Below are positions 24,301-36,993 of a stretch of 64,000 nt of DNA, in pieces. The stretch covers positions 4,017,821 through 4,081,820 of the forward strand of contig OZ022246.1 in the NCBI GenBank assembly GCA_963978895.1. The letters run 5' to 3'. A model generated the notes under the pieces. The model searched no databases and was not told the origin of the DNA. It worked only from the letters and a program-made list of their open reading frames with translations. Source of the DNA: Erpobdella octoculata (lineage: Eukaryota; Annelida; Clitellata; Hirudinida; Erpobdellidae). How positions within the stretch are numbered: position 1 is the stretch's first letter; each line of letters opens with the position of its first letter. Position numbers and translations under genes: made by a program.

Positions 24301-27300
24301 TTCCATGATCACTTCGTTCACGAAACTGTCCTGTCTCATCAGTATCACTCCTCCTCCTCCTGGAGCTGATTGCTGATGTTGCTGCTGTAGTGGATGAGTT
24401 TCTGTTTTTGATTTCAACAATTTCTGAACTTCTGAATCCCTATCCTGGAAGAATAAAAATATCATTAAAAAAAGATGTTTCTGTATCTTATCAAAACAGC
24501 TAAGAATTTTAGTTGTATTGCAACAGAGATCAGTTACCAACGATGACTCAACATAACAAAAATAAAAAAATATTTGCCAGCATGGAAAAGAAACAGCAAG
24601 AAGAAAATTAAATCAATTTACATCTTTCACTACCACGTGATTTGACACGACCGTCCCAGATTGCCCGATAGTTTTGCTGGTGTCTGACAGGTGAACTTTA
24701 AAGCTTTTTTCGCTCTCGACGGACCCCGGTATGGAGGTCAGATGTTTACGTCTCGCGGGCGATGAAGGTTCTCTGACACTGAAATGAGACTCTCTTGAAG
24801 ATTTCCTGACATCCAGTGAGATAGGATTCGAAGTACTGGGAAGAACCTCGGTCGGAGAAAGAGAAACGCCGCTATCGTTTTTTAACGTTTCAACCAGACA
24901 GCGGAACAACTCCCAATCTCCGAACTTCATCTTCAAGACTGACTTCAGCTCGTTTATGTCGCAGTTGGCAAGTACGAGACCGCTGATGTTGTTGGATCTC
25001 AACTGGTTGATATAATCTTCAACCATGTGCTCGCTGGTTCCTTCAATCCTTTCAACCAAATTGCAAACTTCTTCGACCGACATCGAGGACAGTGGCTTTC
25101 TCGGGAATGCACCCTTGAAAAAAATACAATACGTCACAAAATTATTTTGGTTCTTTTTTCAGAGAAAATGATGAATTGATAAGCAAGATAGAAAGAAATG
25201 AAAAAAAGTTATTTATTAGATATGGAGAAGTAGAGAATTTTTTTTAAACTAAAAATTATTATAATTAAACAGTGGAAACAATATGAAACCTTCAGGGCAA
25301 CAGGATGAGATGGCAGAGTAGGTAAGCTGGGTTCGTACTGGTTTGCAAACAAAGGTGGCAGATAAACCCCGTGTGGAAAAGCAGGAGGATAAATGGAGGG
25401 TCCGATAGAGTATGGAAGAGTTGATTGTCTGAGAGTTGATAGAACACAATTTAGTATTAGCCATTAGAGTACTACAGGGCTGAATTTTCACCGCTAGGCC
25501 CGTAGACAACTTGGCCCCGGCCTGTTCGTTTCATAAGTCAAAATTCCAGGCCCGGCCCGTTTTTACAGGTCCGAAATTCCTATGTTCATGGCAAAAAAAT
25601 CTCGGCTCAACTCGACTTCAGGTCCAGCTCGTCCCGTCCGAAGATCCTAAAAACCCGGCCCCGCCCATACAGTACTCTAATAGCCATCATTAATACTACT
25701 ATCATTATGATGATGAATATGATCACCCCAACAATTTTTACACTCATCATCATCATCATCACTGCCACCACACCAATACTGACCCAGGACTTCCAGAATG
25801 GTTCCTTCTTCTTAACTGGGCTCTCGGCCAGGCTCCCGAGCGGGTTTGATGATCAAACGAGTGATTCGTTCCGTACATTTCGTTCGACATGTTCTCCGCA
25901 TTTTGCTGCAACTCTGAAAACAATAAGAAATGAAATGATATCTTCTTTTCGGGTTTCACGTCAGTTTTTCCATGCTTGCACGGGTTGGACGGTTTCTTAC
26001 ATTTTGGTGCCTATACCGAGAAGAAGGCAACCTGACAAAACGATCATATTCAAACGACTGACAAACCTCGAATTAGCTTCCTCAGGTAGGGATCAATATT
26101 GATGGTACACGGAAGAAATCTTCTCATGTCAGCAACCGTCAGAGGAGGGGAACTGCTCGCCAGGAAGACTTCCAGTTTTCTAACGTTACGGTCTATTTCG
26201 AGAAGTGGGTCAACATCTCGTGAGGATGGGATTTTCACACTGACCCTATAAATAGACATGAATGAGGATGGGATTTTCCCACTGACCCTATAAATAGACA
26301 TGAAAACCTATTACCAAGCGATCTCATAACTAAAATAACAAAGACCATGATGATGATGATTATCAGATTGCTACATACAAACAATAAGCAGTTTTCCAAA
26401 CAACGCCGAGTAAATAAGTTTAAATGTAAACTATATAAATGTTGATGACACCTTTTTTTGTGAAAATGGTAATGATGACAAATAAGATGGTAATGAAAAC
26501 AATCACAATTATGGTGATGATGATGATGATAAGGAGGACAAATAAAATGATGATGATGGAAAATGAAGTGATGATGATGGCAGAGAATGATGATGATGGT
26601 AAATAAAGTGATGATGATGATGATTATGATAACATTTGAGCTACCTGTCATAAACATTCTTAATAGATTGACTATCTTCGATATTATCGTGATCTTCGAC
26701 TTCTAGAATGATCCACGACAGACGATACGGCCACTGTTCGGTCAAGTTGATCCACGAAGCCAGCTTGTACCAGTTGAACTCGATGCTGAATGCTCTTAGC
26801 AGACGACCTGAAGTAAGAAAAAGGATGACAAATCCATGCAACGATGGTTGGATAATATAACGTACATGGAACAATACAAATCTAATTTATCATTAAAACC
26901 AAATCTTTAAAAACGTCTACAAATTCAATTCCAATTTTTGTGGTGTTAAAGTCCTTCAGGATAAATACCACTTTTAAGTTGTCAAACATTCCACATTGTT
27001 TCAGTTCGATCATCCATTTTTATCATGGAGCAAACAATCGGGTAACGAAATGTCAGAAAAACCACCTGTGACAGCAAGTATGTTCATAAGTCTTTTCATA
27101 TTCCTGGGATTGACATCACTGAAGTAGGAGGCCTTTCCGAGAGATTTAGAGAGGTCGTATATGGACGGTTGTCTTATCAGAGTGGTACTGTTGGACAGAG
27201 GATTGCCGGTTGAAAGTTTCCTTCTCCGGCCTTTCGATTTTCCAACATCGGTCAACGACAGGTACGAGGCTCCTGATATCTGCGACTCTTGTCTCTGAAA

Positions 27301-30300
27301 TTGTTCACACATCTGTACTGTACATTGGTTCTCCACTGATATAAGTCTACAACATGATACAATACAGCATCCACGTACATAATTACTGATGTCTGCACGT
27401 TATAACTTTGAGTAGTGCCGCTAGGTGGCGCTGCAATCGCAAAATGGAATTAAAAAAATTTGTCATTTTTGACGGGCTATCTCTGGTTATGTCATAAATA
27501 TTACAACATAATATAATATTGAACATTAAAAAGTGACACTAAACATTAATAAATGATACTGAGCAATAAAAAACAATATAGAACAATATTTTATATTAAT
27601 AAATGATACTGAGCAATACAAAACAATAGAGAATAATATTTTATATTAATAAATATGATTACATGACAGTTGAGTGTAACTCCATGTGCATCACCACTGG
27701 GCTGACCGAGATCAAGTTTCGTGAAGTTTCTATAGAAAGGTTTCGGCAAGCACTGACTCTGTATGAAGAAGGGCAGCTGGACGATGTTCCTCAAGTAGTC
27801 ATGACCGTTAATGCCTGTATCTCTGAATTGGCTGCAAATATTTGAATCATATTTAAGTACATATTACACTAACCATCGCACAGAGTACTGTCTGGACTTT
27901 TTATGTGCTTTTATTAACTTTCACTTGTCTGGATGTTCTCGGTGATAATGACGTCAAAACTTTCAACGTCATACTAATTATAAACGTCTTTTGTTTACTA
28001 TTTGCCGGGACAATATTTTTACAATATGATTTTGCTATAAAATGTTTCAAGTGTTAGAGCATTTCTTAAAAGTAGTAGTAGTAGTAGTAGGATCGATTAG
28101 AAGCGCCAGTTGCTAAGCTTCAGAGGCGCCGCGAACGACTCGTGCATATGGGATCACACAGTATTACCTGCCACCCGCACGTGTCTCCGAAATCGGAATG
28201 TGCCGAACCCTATTACACCCCAGTCGTGAAACTGGTACTCATTTATCGACCAGTGAAGGATGAAAGGCTGAGTTGGCCTGAGCAGCGTGAGTGAATTCCT
28301 TGCTCAACGGAATTACGCCTCGCCGTGACTGAGATTTGAACCCACGACGGCAGGATGATAGCATAACTGCTTTCACCACTGTGCTACGGCGCCCACACAG
28401 AGGGTTTTTAATTTTTTAAATTGTAATTACCTGTTTATAAGAAATATATAACAAATGTATATACATGATTCATCATTCCACACACACAAATGTATAGCCA
28501 ATCCCAGAATCTATAAAGACAAAGCATATCAGACAGACTGCCAATGATTTATATTGTTTTTAAGATTTTATTGCCCACTTTAAACATTTTAAAATAGATA
28601 TACACCAACTAAAGTACCGAACATTGCCTGGTCTTTTTCACGTGAAATAAATTAAGAGAAGAAACGCAAAGCACCTGTTGATGTTATGTTCGATCCCTTT
28701 GATGATGACATGAGGATCGACAGCCAGAATGGTGACAAACGGCGAATTCGTGTCACCGAAGAGAATATGGACGAGGTCAAGGACGTTCAAGAGTTTATCC
28801 TGTTCGCAGCTGTCCAGTCCGTCCACGACCACAACCATCCTCGTGTGGTTTTCCGTGAATGCATCCATTGTACGAACCATCCAGCCTATCATGTCAACCT
28901 GTCTCAATAATATAATAATAATTATTATCATCATTATTTATTTAATAATACAAGTAACATCTTTATTTATTTAATAATATAATTAATATTTTTATTTAAT
29001 TAATAATATAGTTAATATTTTTATTGATTTAATAATATAATTAATATCTTTATTTATTTAATAATATAATTAATATCTTTATTTATTTATTAATATAATC
29101 AGCACCTTAATTGATTTAATAATATAATATCTAGTTTGGTGTGTTTATTTTCGTATAAAAACACTTAGTAGGAAAGAATGTATGGGATGAAGCATTTGAA
29201 TAGAGTATTTTACAGATGCTAAATACAGAAGAAAACATCTAACCAATCGTATCCCATCGTGAAAAAAAAATTGGCATCGAAATCATCAGCGTTAATAATT
29301 CGAAAAATCAGCCAAATGAACCGAACCAACATTGACGAAAAACTACAATAAAAACACAACCTCTTTCTTAAGCATCGGTATGATCGAATCCAGTTTATTC
29401 ACTTCGGAAACTGCTTTTGATGAAATTCTTTGAATCTGCCTCCTGGTAGGGACGACCAGACTGATGAAGACCTTGTACCAGGTGTAGCAGTTGCCGACGA
29501 CGAAAACTCCGGGAATGATGAAGAGAACGAGGATGAAACTGTTCGTGAGGATCGCCTCCTTGGAAAAGTCCTTGTCGAACCCGAAAGCGTAGAGGAGGCA
29601 ACAAGCGACGATGGTGATGATGATGAGAAGGATGACAACGATGAAGTATGGAATGCAACAGAGAGATTTAAACTTGCCGTGATCTGCGACTGCAAAAATT
29701 ATAAGGTGAGATCAATTCGCAAGATTTTTTACTTCGATATCAATCGATCAATTTTATCAAATAGTAAAAAAAATATTTATCAAATTTTAAAACATAAATT
29801 GACCAGTTAAAAAATTATTTATTCGATATAAGCTTATTGAAACGCTCATAATCATAATAGTGATAAGAATACATAAAATAAATTGAAAATGGTTGCCTTC
29901 CAACTTTCCAACCTTTCTTTGGTTTAAAAATCTTGTAAAGCCTCGTTGAGATGATTCCGTATTTACTTTCGAGAGCATCGCAGAGAGTTCCGATGATTGA
30001 AATTATCGTCTTTTCCCCCATTATGGTGTTCAATCGTGCGTTGTCAGTAAAAATAAACCTGAATAATTAAATATTTTAATATTTTAAAAGAAATAATATC
30101 TGAATAATTAATCAGCTTCTTGTATTAATCTAGACATGGAATGAAACTCCTTAGTGAAAATTAATACAATAGAAATGAAATACTAATAAGATGGTAGAGT
30201 TAATAAAGCCTTTGACTTTAACAGAACAATGCTGGTTCAATTTTCACTGGCCACCAGAACTTAATCAGTAATGCATTCTCTCGGTGTAAGTGAAATACAT

Positions 30301-33300
30301 GTACTGAAGTCATTCTATAAACCCCAAACTGATCTCATCAGGATATTTTTATGAATTGCTGCCCACCTTATAGAAGAAGTATCCCTGTTTCTCTGCTCGG
30401 GTACATTGCAGAAGATCAGTTTCATGAGGAGTACCATGAACTGGGTCTGCTTGGCCAGGTAGCAGCCGACGTTGATAGCACGGGACCAACCTCTTTTTGA
30501 TGAGCCGTACCACACTAGGCCTGAATATTAATTAATAAATAAATATTAATAATAATAATAGTTATCAAGAAAACATTAATAACAACAAAACCTAACTATT
30601 TTAAAGACTTTTAAAGAAGTTTAATAAAAAAATTGATACCGTAAAAAGACATCTGCAGCAGGAACAGAGAAACTCCAACCGCGACTCCGACATACCATGG
30701 AAGCGGGATGCCGAACGCGAAACCGACGAGACCGAAAAACACGAGGGATGCCAAAACGTGAACGAAACTAAAAGTGAACTTCTCGACACCCGTCAGGTCG
30801 GTGTATGCTTCCATTTCCTCTGCGGGATATATACGAAAGAACTATTTTTTAATTAAATAAAAAATATCAATATATACGAAAAACTATTTTTGAATTAAAT
30901 AAAAATGATCAATAGACAAACAGCATCCAATCTCACCAACAACATCATCATCATCATGATCAACCTGTTCATTACTGAAAAGCCAACCACAGTTACTTTG
31001 TTTTACAGCCCACTGCCAGTCCCCCCCCCCAAAAAAAACCCGTAAACGCCGGGAAATAATAATAAACGATACAAACCTCGAAGTCTTTTAATCAAAGAAG
31101 ACTTTCCACTGCCCCACCTGGCAAACAAGCCGACAGTGATCGGGGTTCTCAGAGACGGCTCGCTGAGCACATCGGCGATCGTGGCGCTGTACAGATCGTA
31201 ACCCTGCAGGTTGTCATCTGCATTCAAGTTCTCTGCATGGAAATAAATTAATTATCAACTAAAATCTAATTAATTAACTTTTTTAATCATTTTTTAACAT
31301 CATCATCATCATGACCACCACAACCTAGTATTAGCCACAGAGCTTATAGTAATCTCAACAAAGCACAATTTTAAAAATTTAACCTGACAAAGCGACGTTT
31401 TATTTAAATTACATCAATTTTGAAATCGCCATAATGCCAACATCGTCTTCATCATCTTCACCACCACCACCATCACCACCATCATCATCATAACCACTAC
31501 CTACTTGCACCAAAGACTTGAGTGAGGATGCTCCTATCGTGAGAAGCATCAATTTCATATGCCGTTTCTCCTTTCTTGTTCTTATGATAGAGCAGTTTTG
31601 AATACTTCGGGTTCCTCAATAGCTGTTCCGTTATTCGTTTCGACTTGCTTCTAACGGCTATGTGCAAGCTGTTGTCCCCTCTCTGAGAATATTTATTAGG
31701 TTATGAATATTTATTAAGTTATGAATATTTATTAAGTTATGAATATTTATTAAGTTATGAATATTTATTAAGTTATAAATATTTATTAAGTTATGAATAT
31801 TTATTAAGTTAGGAATAATTATTAAGTTAGGAATCTTATTACTAAGCCAATGTTAAGATATAGTTCTCTTATTAGGGAATAAATTTAGGACAAAAATAAA
31901 CTTAAAAATAAAATTAATAAACATACACCCACATACATTCGTCTACACACACATACACACACACTTATGTTAATTCCAAACCTAAATGCAAAATGTTGCA
32001 AACAAACTTTATCGTTGGCAGAAATCTTCGCTCCTTTTTCTACGAGCAGTTGAACCATCTCCAGATTTCTACTCCTGACTGCCCTCAATAAAACAGTATC
32101 TCCGTCCTAAGATGCCGGTAAGAAAAACATTTTAACTTTTTTTAACTCGCTGTAAACCTTCATCAAGATAAAAAATATGCAAGAACATTGTTCCGACAGA
32201 TCTATCGAATTGAAAATCAATAATAATTATTATTATGATTATTATAAAAATGATTATTAATGATTATTAAGTACTTTATTAGTCAGTTCCATATTGGCAT
32301 TGTGTTCCAGAAGAAGTTTGGCCAACGTTAAGTGACCTTTCTCAACAGCCCAGTGCAGTGCAGTTTTGTTGTCCTGTGAATTATAATTTATTATAATAAA
32401 TAGTCAAAACAGCTACCAATCAGCTGTAATTTAATCAATTAATATTCAAAATAAATATGTCAGATTCATAAATATTTAAAATAAATATATTAGGTTCATA
32501 AATAATTAAAATAAATATATTAGATCCATAAATATTTAAAATAAATATATTAGATTTATAAATATTTCAAAATAAATATATTAGATTTATAAATATTTCA
32601 AAATAATTATATTAAATATCACTAACAACTCCTTGAGTGTCAACGTCAGCATATTTCTTCAGCAGTAACTTCACAACTTCTATGTTGTTATTTTTTACTG
32701 CATGAATGAGAATTGAGTCTCCCTCCTGAAATAATTTAAGATTTAAAAAAAAAATTCATCAACCTGAATCTATTTCAATAAAAAAAATTGTTTCCAAGTT
32801 TTTGGAAGATAAAAATAAAACCGAAATATAATAACAAGAGATTACTCGATCGGTGAGATTCCCGTATGCACCTTTCTGCAGGAGCATGTTCACAATTTCC
32901 ACAAAACCTTCTTTTGCAGCCATCCCGAGAGGTGTGAAGCCATCCTTAAAAAATATTTATTTATTCAAAAATATTATCTTAAAAATTTCACGATGCTTCA
33001 AGAACATTCGGCTGAACATTTTAGAAGCTGTAGTTTCGCTCACCTTATCAACCGCATTGATGTTTGGATGGTGATCTAATATTAACTTTACAACGCTTGT
33101 GTAACCTCCTTTACAGGCAACAATCAGGGCTGTCCAGGAATTCTTTGACGATGAAATTAAGTAAGTAAGTAGTTTAAAAATATGTTTTTTTTATTGATTT
33201 TGGATAGAACCTCATCATCAGCTATCAAGTCATTATTTGGCAACGATAATTGGGACTATAAACAAAAAATTACAAAAGTCTTTGTTTTATATAGAAGGGA

Positions 33301-35709
33301 CTTTAGCACATTTTGAATATTGTAATAAAGAGCATAGCTTTACTTTTTTGTATCAATTTATAAATGCTTACGATTTAAAAATAGATTAGTAAATTTTACA
33401 ATTTAAACTATAAAATTTAAAAAAAAAACGTATTTTTTTTAAATATTTCTTGACAAACTAAATCTCGAATATCTTTTTAAATAGTCACTGTCGGTTTTTT
33501 ATTTTAATTATGTCAGTTTAATAGGAATGATTAACTTATCCGAAAAAATAGCAAAAGATACAAATATTTATTTAAATAAATAATAAATATTACCATTCCA
33601 GCCTTGTCAACAACCGCTCCTTTGTTTAAGAGTTGGTAGACGATGTCATGGTGTCCTTTTCTTGCTGCCCATATGAGGGGAGTTGTGCCATACTATTTAT
33701 TTATTTATTAAAATACACTTATATCACATTTGTACATCTTGTTTATTATTAAATAACATACATTATTATCACATTTGTACATCTTGTTTATTATTAAATA
33801 AAATATATTATTATCACATTTGTACAATCCTTGCAGGCATTAAATAAAATATATTATTATCGCAGTTTTGCGATATCATCATTAACAACATTGTTATAAC
33901 ATTTGAAATTTTGTTTATGTAGAGTTTGTCTGACAAAATTTAAATTAACTAATTAATAAATGCAGTAAAACAACAACATGTTAGTTTTTTTGTCTTTTAA
34001 ATAAACTTAAGAGCAATTCTCACCGGGTTATACCAATGGGAATATTAACCAAAGGCTGAACAACTTTTAATATTTGATAAAAATTTACAAAAAACAATTT
34101 TTAAGGAGGTTTTTCATGCTTGACGGAAACTCAAAACTTAAACAGAAATTAAAACGCAGATTAAACTTACTTTGTCGGCCGTATTTACTTTGGCACCGTA
34201 CCTGAGCAGGCTATTGACCACTCCTGAATGACCTCTGCCCGCTGCCCATGTCAGGCAGGACATGTGGTGCTGAAATTGAATGCCACTTTGATCATCACAA
34301 TCTTCTACCGTCATCATCACCATTCCACCCCCCAACCACCATTGCCATGTTCACCCCCACTATTATACTTTTAAACTATATCGTAAGCCACAAATGCTGC
34401 AACCACTGTGGTCACAAGTCATCATCATCACACATCCGATCATAAACGATAATTATGAAGATCTGGTAGAGTAACATACCTCTCCCTTCACATTTGGATT
34501 AGCATTTCTCTCCAGCAGGACATCAACCACGTTGGTCCAACCTTTGTAACAGGCCCACATAAGTGCTGTCCATCCAGCCTATTAAAGTGTTTTCTAACAT
34601 AAGTTAAAATAATAAGAATTTGTGTAACTCTCAAAAAGTATATAATTACAAAAATCAGATTGAAATTTAAAATAAACAAAACCTGTCACATTCCATTTAC
34701 AGATGTTATATATGTTCTCAAGAGTTCTCTTATAAAAGTTTATAATGAAATAATATTACTTATATTACCATATTTTATTTCAATTTGATTTCAACAGATC
34801 AAAACAAAATACAAACAGAAAAATAAGAAGAAATATATATGTAAACTACAAGCCCTGACCTAGCAGGATGACTAAACTGCAGCGATTGAGTAATTAAAAC
34901 CTCATTGTTAATCAAATTAACTACAGTTCAAATTACTACTTCTTGAATTAGAAATATCTCAAGTTTTTTAATCGTTTTTTCGTTTTACCTGAGTTTATTC
35001 CGAACGCAAGTGGTAATTTTAATGTTGTTATATTTCTTTCATTAAATTAAAAATCGTATTCACAAAACCATCTAGACCGTTTATCAAATCATCACTTTAC
35101 CATGTCTCTATGTTCAATGTTAGCACCAGCATCCAACAACATCTTTACAATCTCTGCTGATCCTTCTTTTGATGCATTTAGTAAACTTGACCAATCATCC
35201 TTTATGTTAATTTTTGCAAAAAATATGATTAAAATGTTTGTGGTTTAATTTATAAAAAAAATCTATAGCTTATAATAATTTAAAAACAAGAAATATAATA
35301 TTTAGATTAGATTAGAAATATTATTTAATAGATATTGTTAATAAGAATTTAGTAAGTTACAAGCTGATAATCCAATTTTGATTAATTTTTTAAAAAAACT
35401 AAAAAAAATGTCACATTGTCCACAGCGTTGACATCTTCAGCAGAAAAATCTTCTAAAAGTCTTCTCACAATCTCGACATGACTGAGACGACTGGCTATCA
35501 TCAAAAAAGATTGACCATCCTGATAAAAAAAACATAAATTAACAACATGAACGCAAAACAGTAAGCCCGCTTTAAAGTGTTAACAAATTACTAACCTGAT
35601 CTCTCTCGTCTATATTTAAATTTTCATTTTCTTTTAAAAATGTGTCTACTGCTTCTAGATCATTGCTTTCTATTAATTTTAACAGTTGTTTTCCCAGTGC
35701 AGAATTCAT
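21390..35709 (-). CDS. kidins220: KIDINS220/ARMS, ankyrin-repeat KAP NTPase membrane scaffold
   Basis: About 31 exons: 35709-35596, 35519-35415, 35199-35101, 34578-34480, 34269-34171, 33692-33594, 33142-33044, 32944-32846, 32725-32627, 32373-32275, 32106-32008, 31682-31505, 31232-31077, 30819-30640, 30520-30367, 30058-29913, 29689-29361, 28898-28675, 27831-27663, 27294-27066, 26807-26645, 26245-26067, 25913-25817, 25428-25290, 25113-24622, 24444-24203, 23351-23246, 23053-22901, 22542-22429, 22235-22132 and 21474-21390. In one frame this gives about 1582 aa (human about 1770). Domains: ankyrin repeats to about residue 430; KAP P-loop WGSGKSS near 469-475; two TM helices in exon 14 and two in exon 17; Walker B VVVVDGLD near 773-780; a proline-rich stretch in exon 24; a SAM-like domain in exon 25 ([16 protein letters not shown]). 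In vertebrates it scaffolds neurotrophin-receptor signalling to MAPK. The exon 19/20 junction and the last three acceptors are less certain. The C-terminus GDHRV is unlike the mammalian PDZ ligand. Confidence 0.93.
21552..21645. repeat. Minisatellite, unit about ttaattgtggatgagc
   Basis: Five or so tandem copies of a 20-bp unit (attgtggatgagcttaattg and variants) in the last KIDINS220 intron. Confidence 0.75.
22660..22805. repeat. Minisatellite, unit about ggtaatacagaggtaa
   Basis: Imperfect tandem copies of ggtaatac/aggtaaacgtac words in a KIDINS220 intron. The Tyr/Thr/Cys-rich minus-strand frames over it are artefacts. Confidence 0.75.
23958..24140 (+). mobile_element. tRNA-derived SINE in KIDINS220 intron
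   Basis: Starts with an A-box-like acagtagcacaagcaagc and a good B box ggttcaaatctc. It continues with the body shared with the copy at 28142-28396: gagtacccgtttcgcgactg, gggttcggcacatcccgat and cgggtggcaggt. It lies antisense to the gene. Confidence 0.75.
25490..25690 (-). mobile_element. Helitron internal fragment in KIDINS220 intron
   Basis: Shows the GGCCC-rich block typical of the Helitron family here (gtagacaacttggcccc, then aatctcggctcaactcgact and cttcaggtccagc), matching the 3' half of the copies at 38871-40337 and 47736-49566. Neither terminus is clear. Confidence 0.5.
26222..26305. repeat. 42-bp tandem duplication covering a splice acceptor
   Basis: Two copies of a 42-bp unit (26222-26263 and 26264-26305), almost identical. 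Each contains, on the minus strand, the acceptor tctatttatag plus the first codons of KIDINS220 exon 22. The two acceptors give exon starts at 26245 or 26287, which differ by 14 in-frame codons with no stop. Confidence 0.85.
26460..26635. repeat. GAT/AATGATG-rich simple repeat
   Basis: Loose array of gatgatgatg and aaatgaagtgatgatg words in a KIDINS220 intron. Confidence 0.7.
28142..28396 (-). mobile_element. tRNA-derived SINE in KIDINS220 intron
   Basis: Read from 28396 on the minus strand: gggcgccgtagcacagtggt (A box), then gtgggttcaaatctcag (B box), then a body with ggcgtaattccgttgagcaa and aatagggttcggcac. It belongs to the same family as 23958-24140, and its middle block is shared with 8258-8450. 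It lies sense to the gene. A short GTA run precedes it. Confidence 0.8.
28908..29130. repeat. AT-rich minisatellite, about 30-bp unit
   Basis: Tandem copies of tttatttatttaataatata plus attaatatc in the intron upstream of KIDINS220 exon 18. Confidence 0.8.
31685..31840. repeat. 18-bp minisatellite tatttattaagttatgaa
   Basis: About eight near-identical tandem copies in the intron immediately upstream of the acceptor of KIDINS220 exon 12. Confidence 0.85.
32450..32620. repeat. AT-rich minisatellite, about 30-bp unit
   Basis: Five or so copies of a unit like aaataaatatattagattca plus taaatattt in the intron between KIDINS220 exons 9 and 10. Confidence 0.8.
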
Positions 35710-36368
35710 TTTCCTGTTCAACAAAACAGACGAAGATATAAATATAAATTTCAGTTTTGAATTAGATCATTAATACTAATTATTACAGATTTTATTTTAT
35801 TTTAGAGTAGCATGAACCAATAACAGTTCACCTGTAATTGTGATCAATTATAACTATAACAGAAAATTTTAACTCATTTATACTATAGCAATAAACAAGT
35901 TTAAAAAATTTTTAACTTGTATCGCTCCTACATAGAAAACATGTTTGCAATAATGTAAACTTAACTTTTATACTTATACTTTATACCACTGTAAAACCGT
36001 AGAATCCAGGGTATAAACAAACTCTAAAAAATGTACGACCGCAAGCTCCACCTCTATGTAGGATGTGCCTGTCTTATTAAAAACTAACCAGTCTAATAAT
36101 TACCAAATGAAATTAAATTATATATAAATTTAAATTTGTCTAAAGTTCTCATCAAATTCTGAATTGATCACTGCAACCCACTCTATTTAATTATGGACTT
36201 CCCGGCACTATCCTTTCTCCACTTTAAAAGCAGATGAGTAGCATAAGGGAAGACAAATGTTATCGGGTGCCATTTGGAAGGGGGTGCCAAAACCAAAATG
36301 AGCACCTGGCCGAAAAAGTGTGGAGAAAGTACCTACGACTACACTCGGTCATCAGTCATTTTGAGATT
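35710..36368. promoter_or_regulatory. Upstream region of KIDINS220
   Basis: AT-rich DNA upstream of the minus-strand start codon. It should include the promoter and 5' UTR by position. No clear motif or other gene is seen. Confidence 0.3.
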
Positions 36369-36800
36369 TTAGAAAAAAGTGTTGACTTTAGAAAAATTTT
36401 GCAATTTTTTTAATCTAGTTTTAAATTGATTAGTGTCTTTGGATTGGCGAATATGTACAGGCAGGCTGTTCCAGTAAGTTGGACCAGAGATGGCAAAAGC
36501 TCTATTTCCAAATTGGAGACGAGACCGGACAGAGATGAAGTCGTCCCTGCTAGTAGAACGAAGACGCCGCCCTGCAGGGAGCGACGAGCATGGCGAAACG
36601 AGAGATGACAGATAGGAGGGAGAAGATCCGGTGAATATATTAAACATTAAGAGGCATATTTTAAAATTTATTTTAGCAGGGATAGGTAGCCAATGAAGTT
36701 GACGTAAAGTTGGGGTGATGTGGTCTCGGGGACCGGATCTTTGACAAGCCGAGCGGCCGCATGGAGTACAGAAGTAAGGGGTTTTAAAGACTTGCTGCTC
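36369..36800 (-). pseudogene. Dead non-LTR retrotransposon, C-terminal end of RT ORF
   Basis: The minus-strand frame ends with hallmarks of the C-terminal region of CR1/Jockey-type reverse transcriptase proteins: DHITPTLRQLHWLPIPAKIN, SYLSSL, RLQFGNRAFAISGPTYWNSL, then FKTRLKK. The usual preceding motif AAARLVK lies in a different frame near 36750, so the copy is frameshifted. The catalytic RT and endonuclease are absent. It is a 5'-truncated relic unrelated to the fuller LINE at 49772-52540. Confidence 0.8.
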
Positions 36801-36993
36801 AATAAATCCTATATATTTATTCACTTAAACTAGATATAGTGGGGCAGGTAAGCTAAGATATTGTGCATTTTTTGATAAAAGCACCAAATTTTCCACGGAG
36901 GTAGTCCTACCTATTATGAACAAATATGGATATTGGGCCAAAGCGTAACTGCCGCCTGCATTTTCGCCAATGTCCGACAGTATAAGACAGGGA

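Noticed and set aside
25707..26102. 131-aa plus-strand frame antisense to KIDINS220 exons 22-23
   Set aside because: It is the complement of real exons and a GAT/ATC-rich intron; no family resemblance or splice logic of its own.
29430..29810. 126-aa acidic plus-strand frame (Asp/Glu rich)
   Set aside because: Antisense shadow of KIDINS220 exon 17, whose minus-strand frame encodes two TM helices matching the family.
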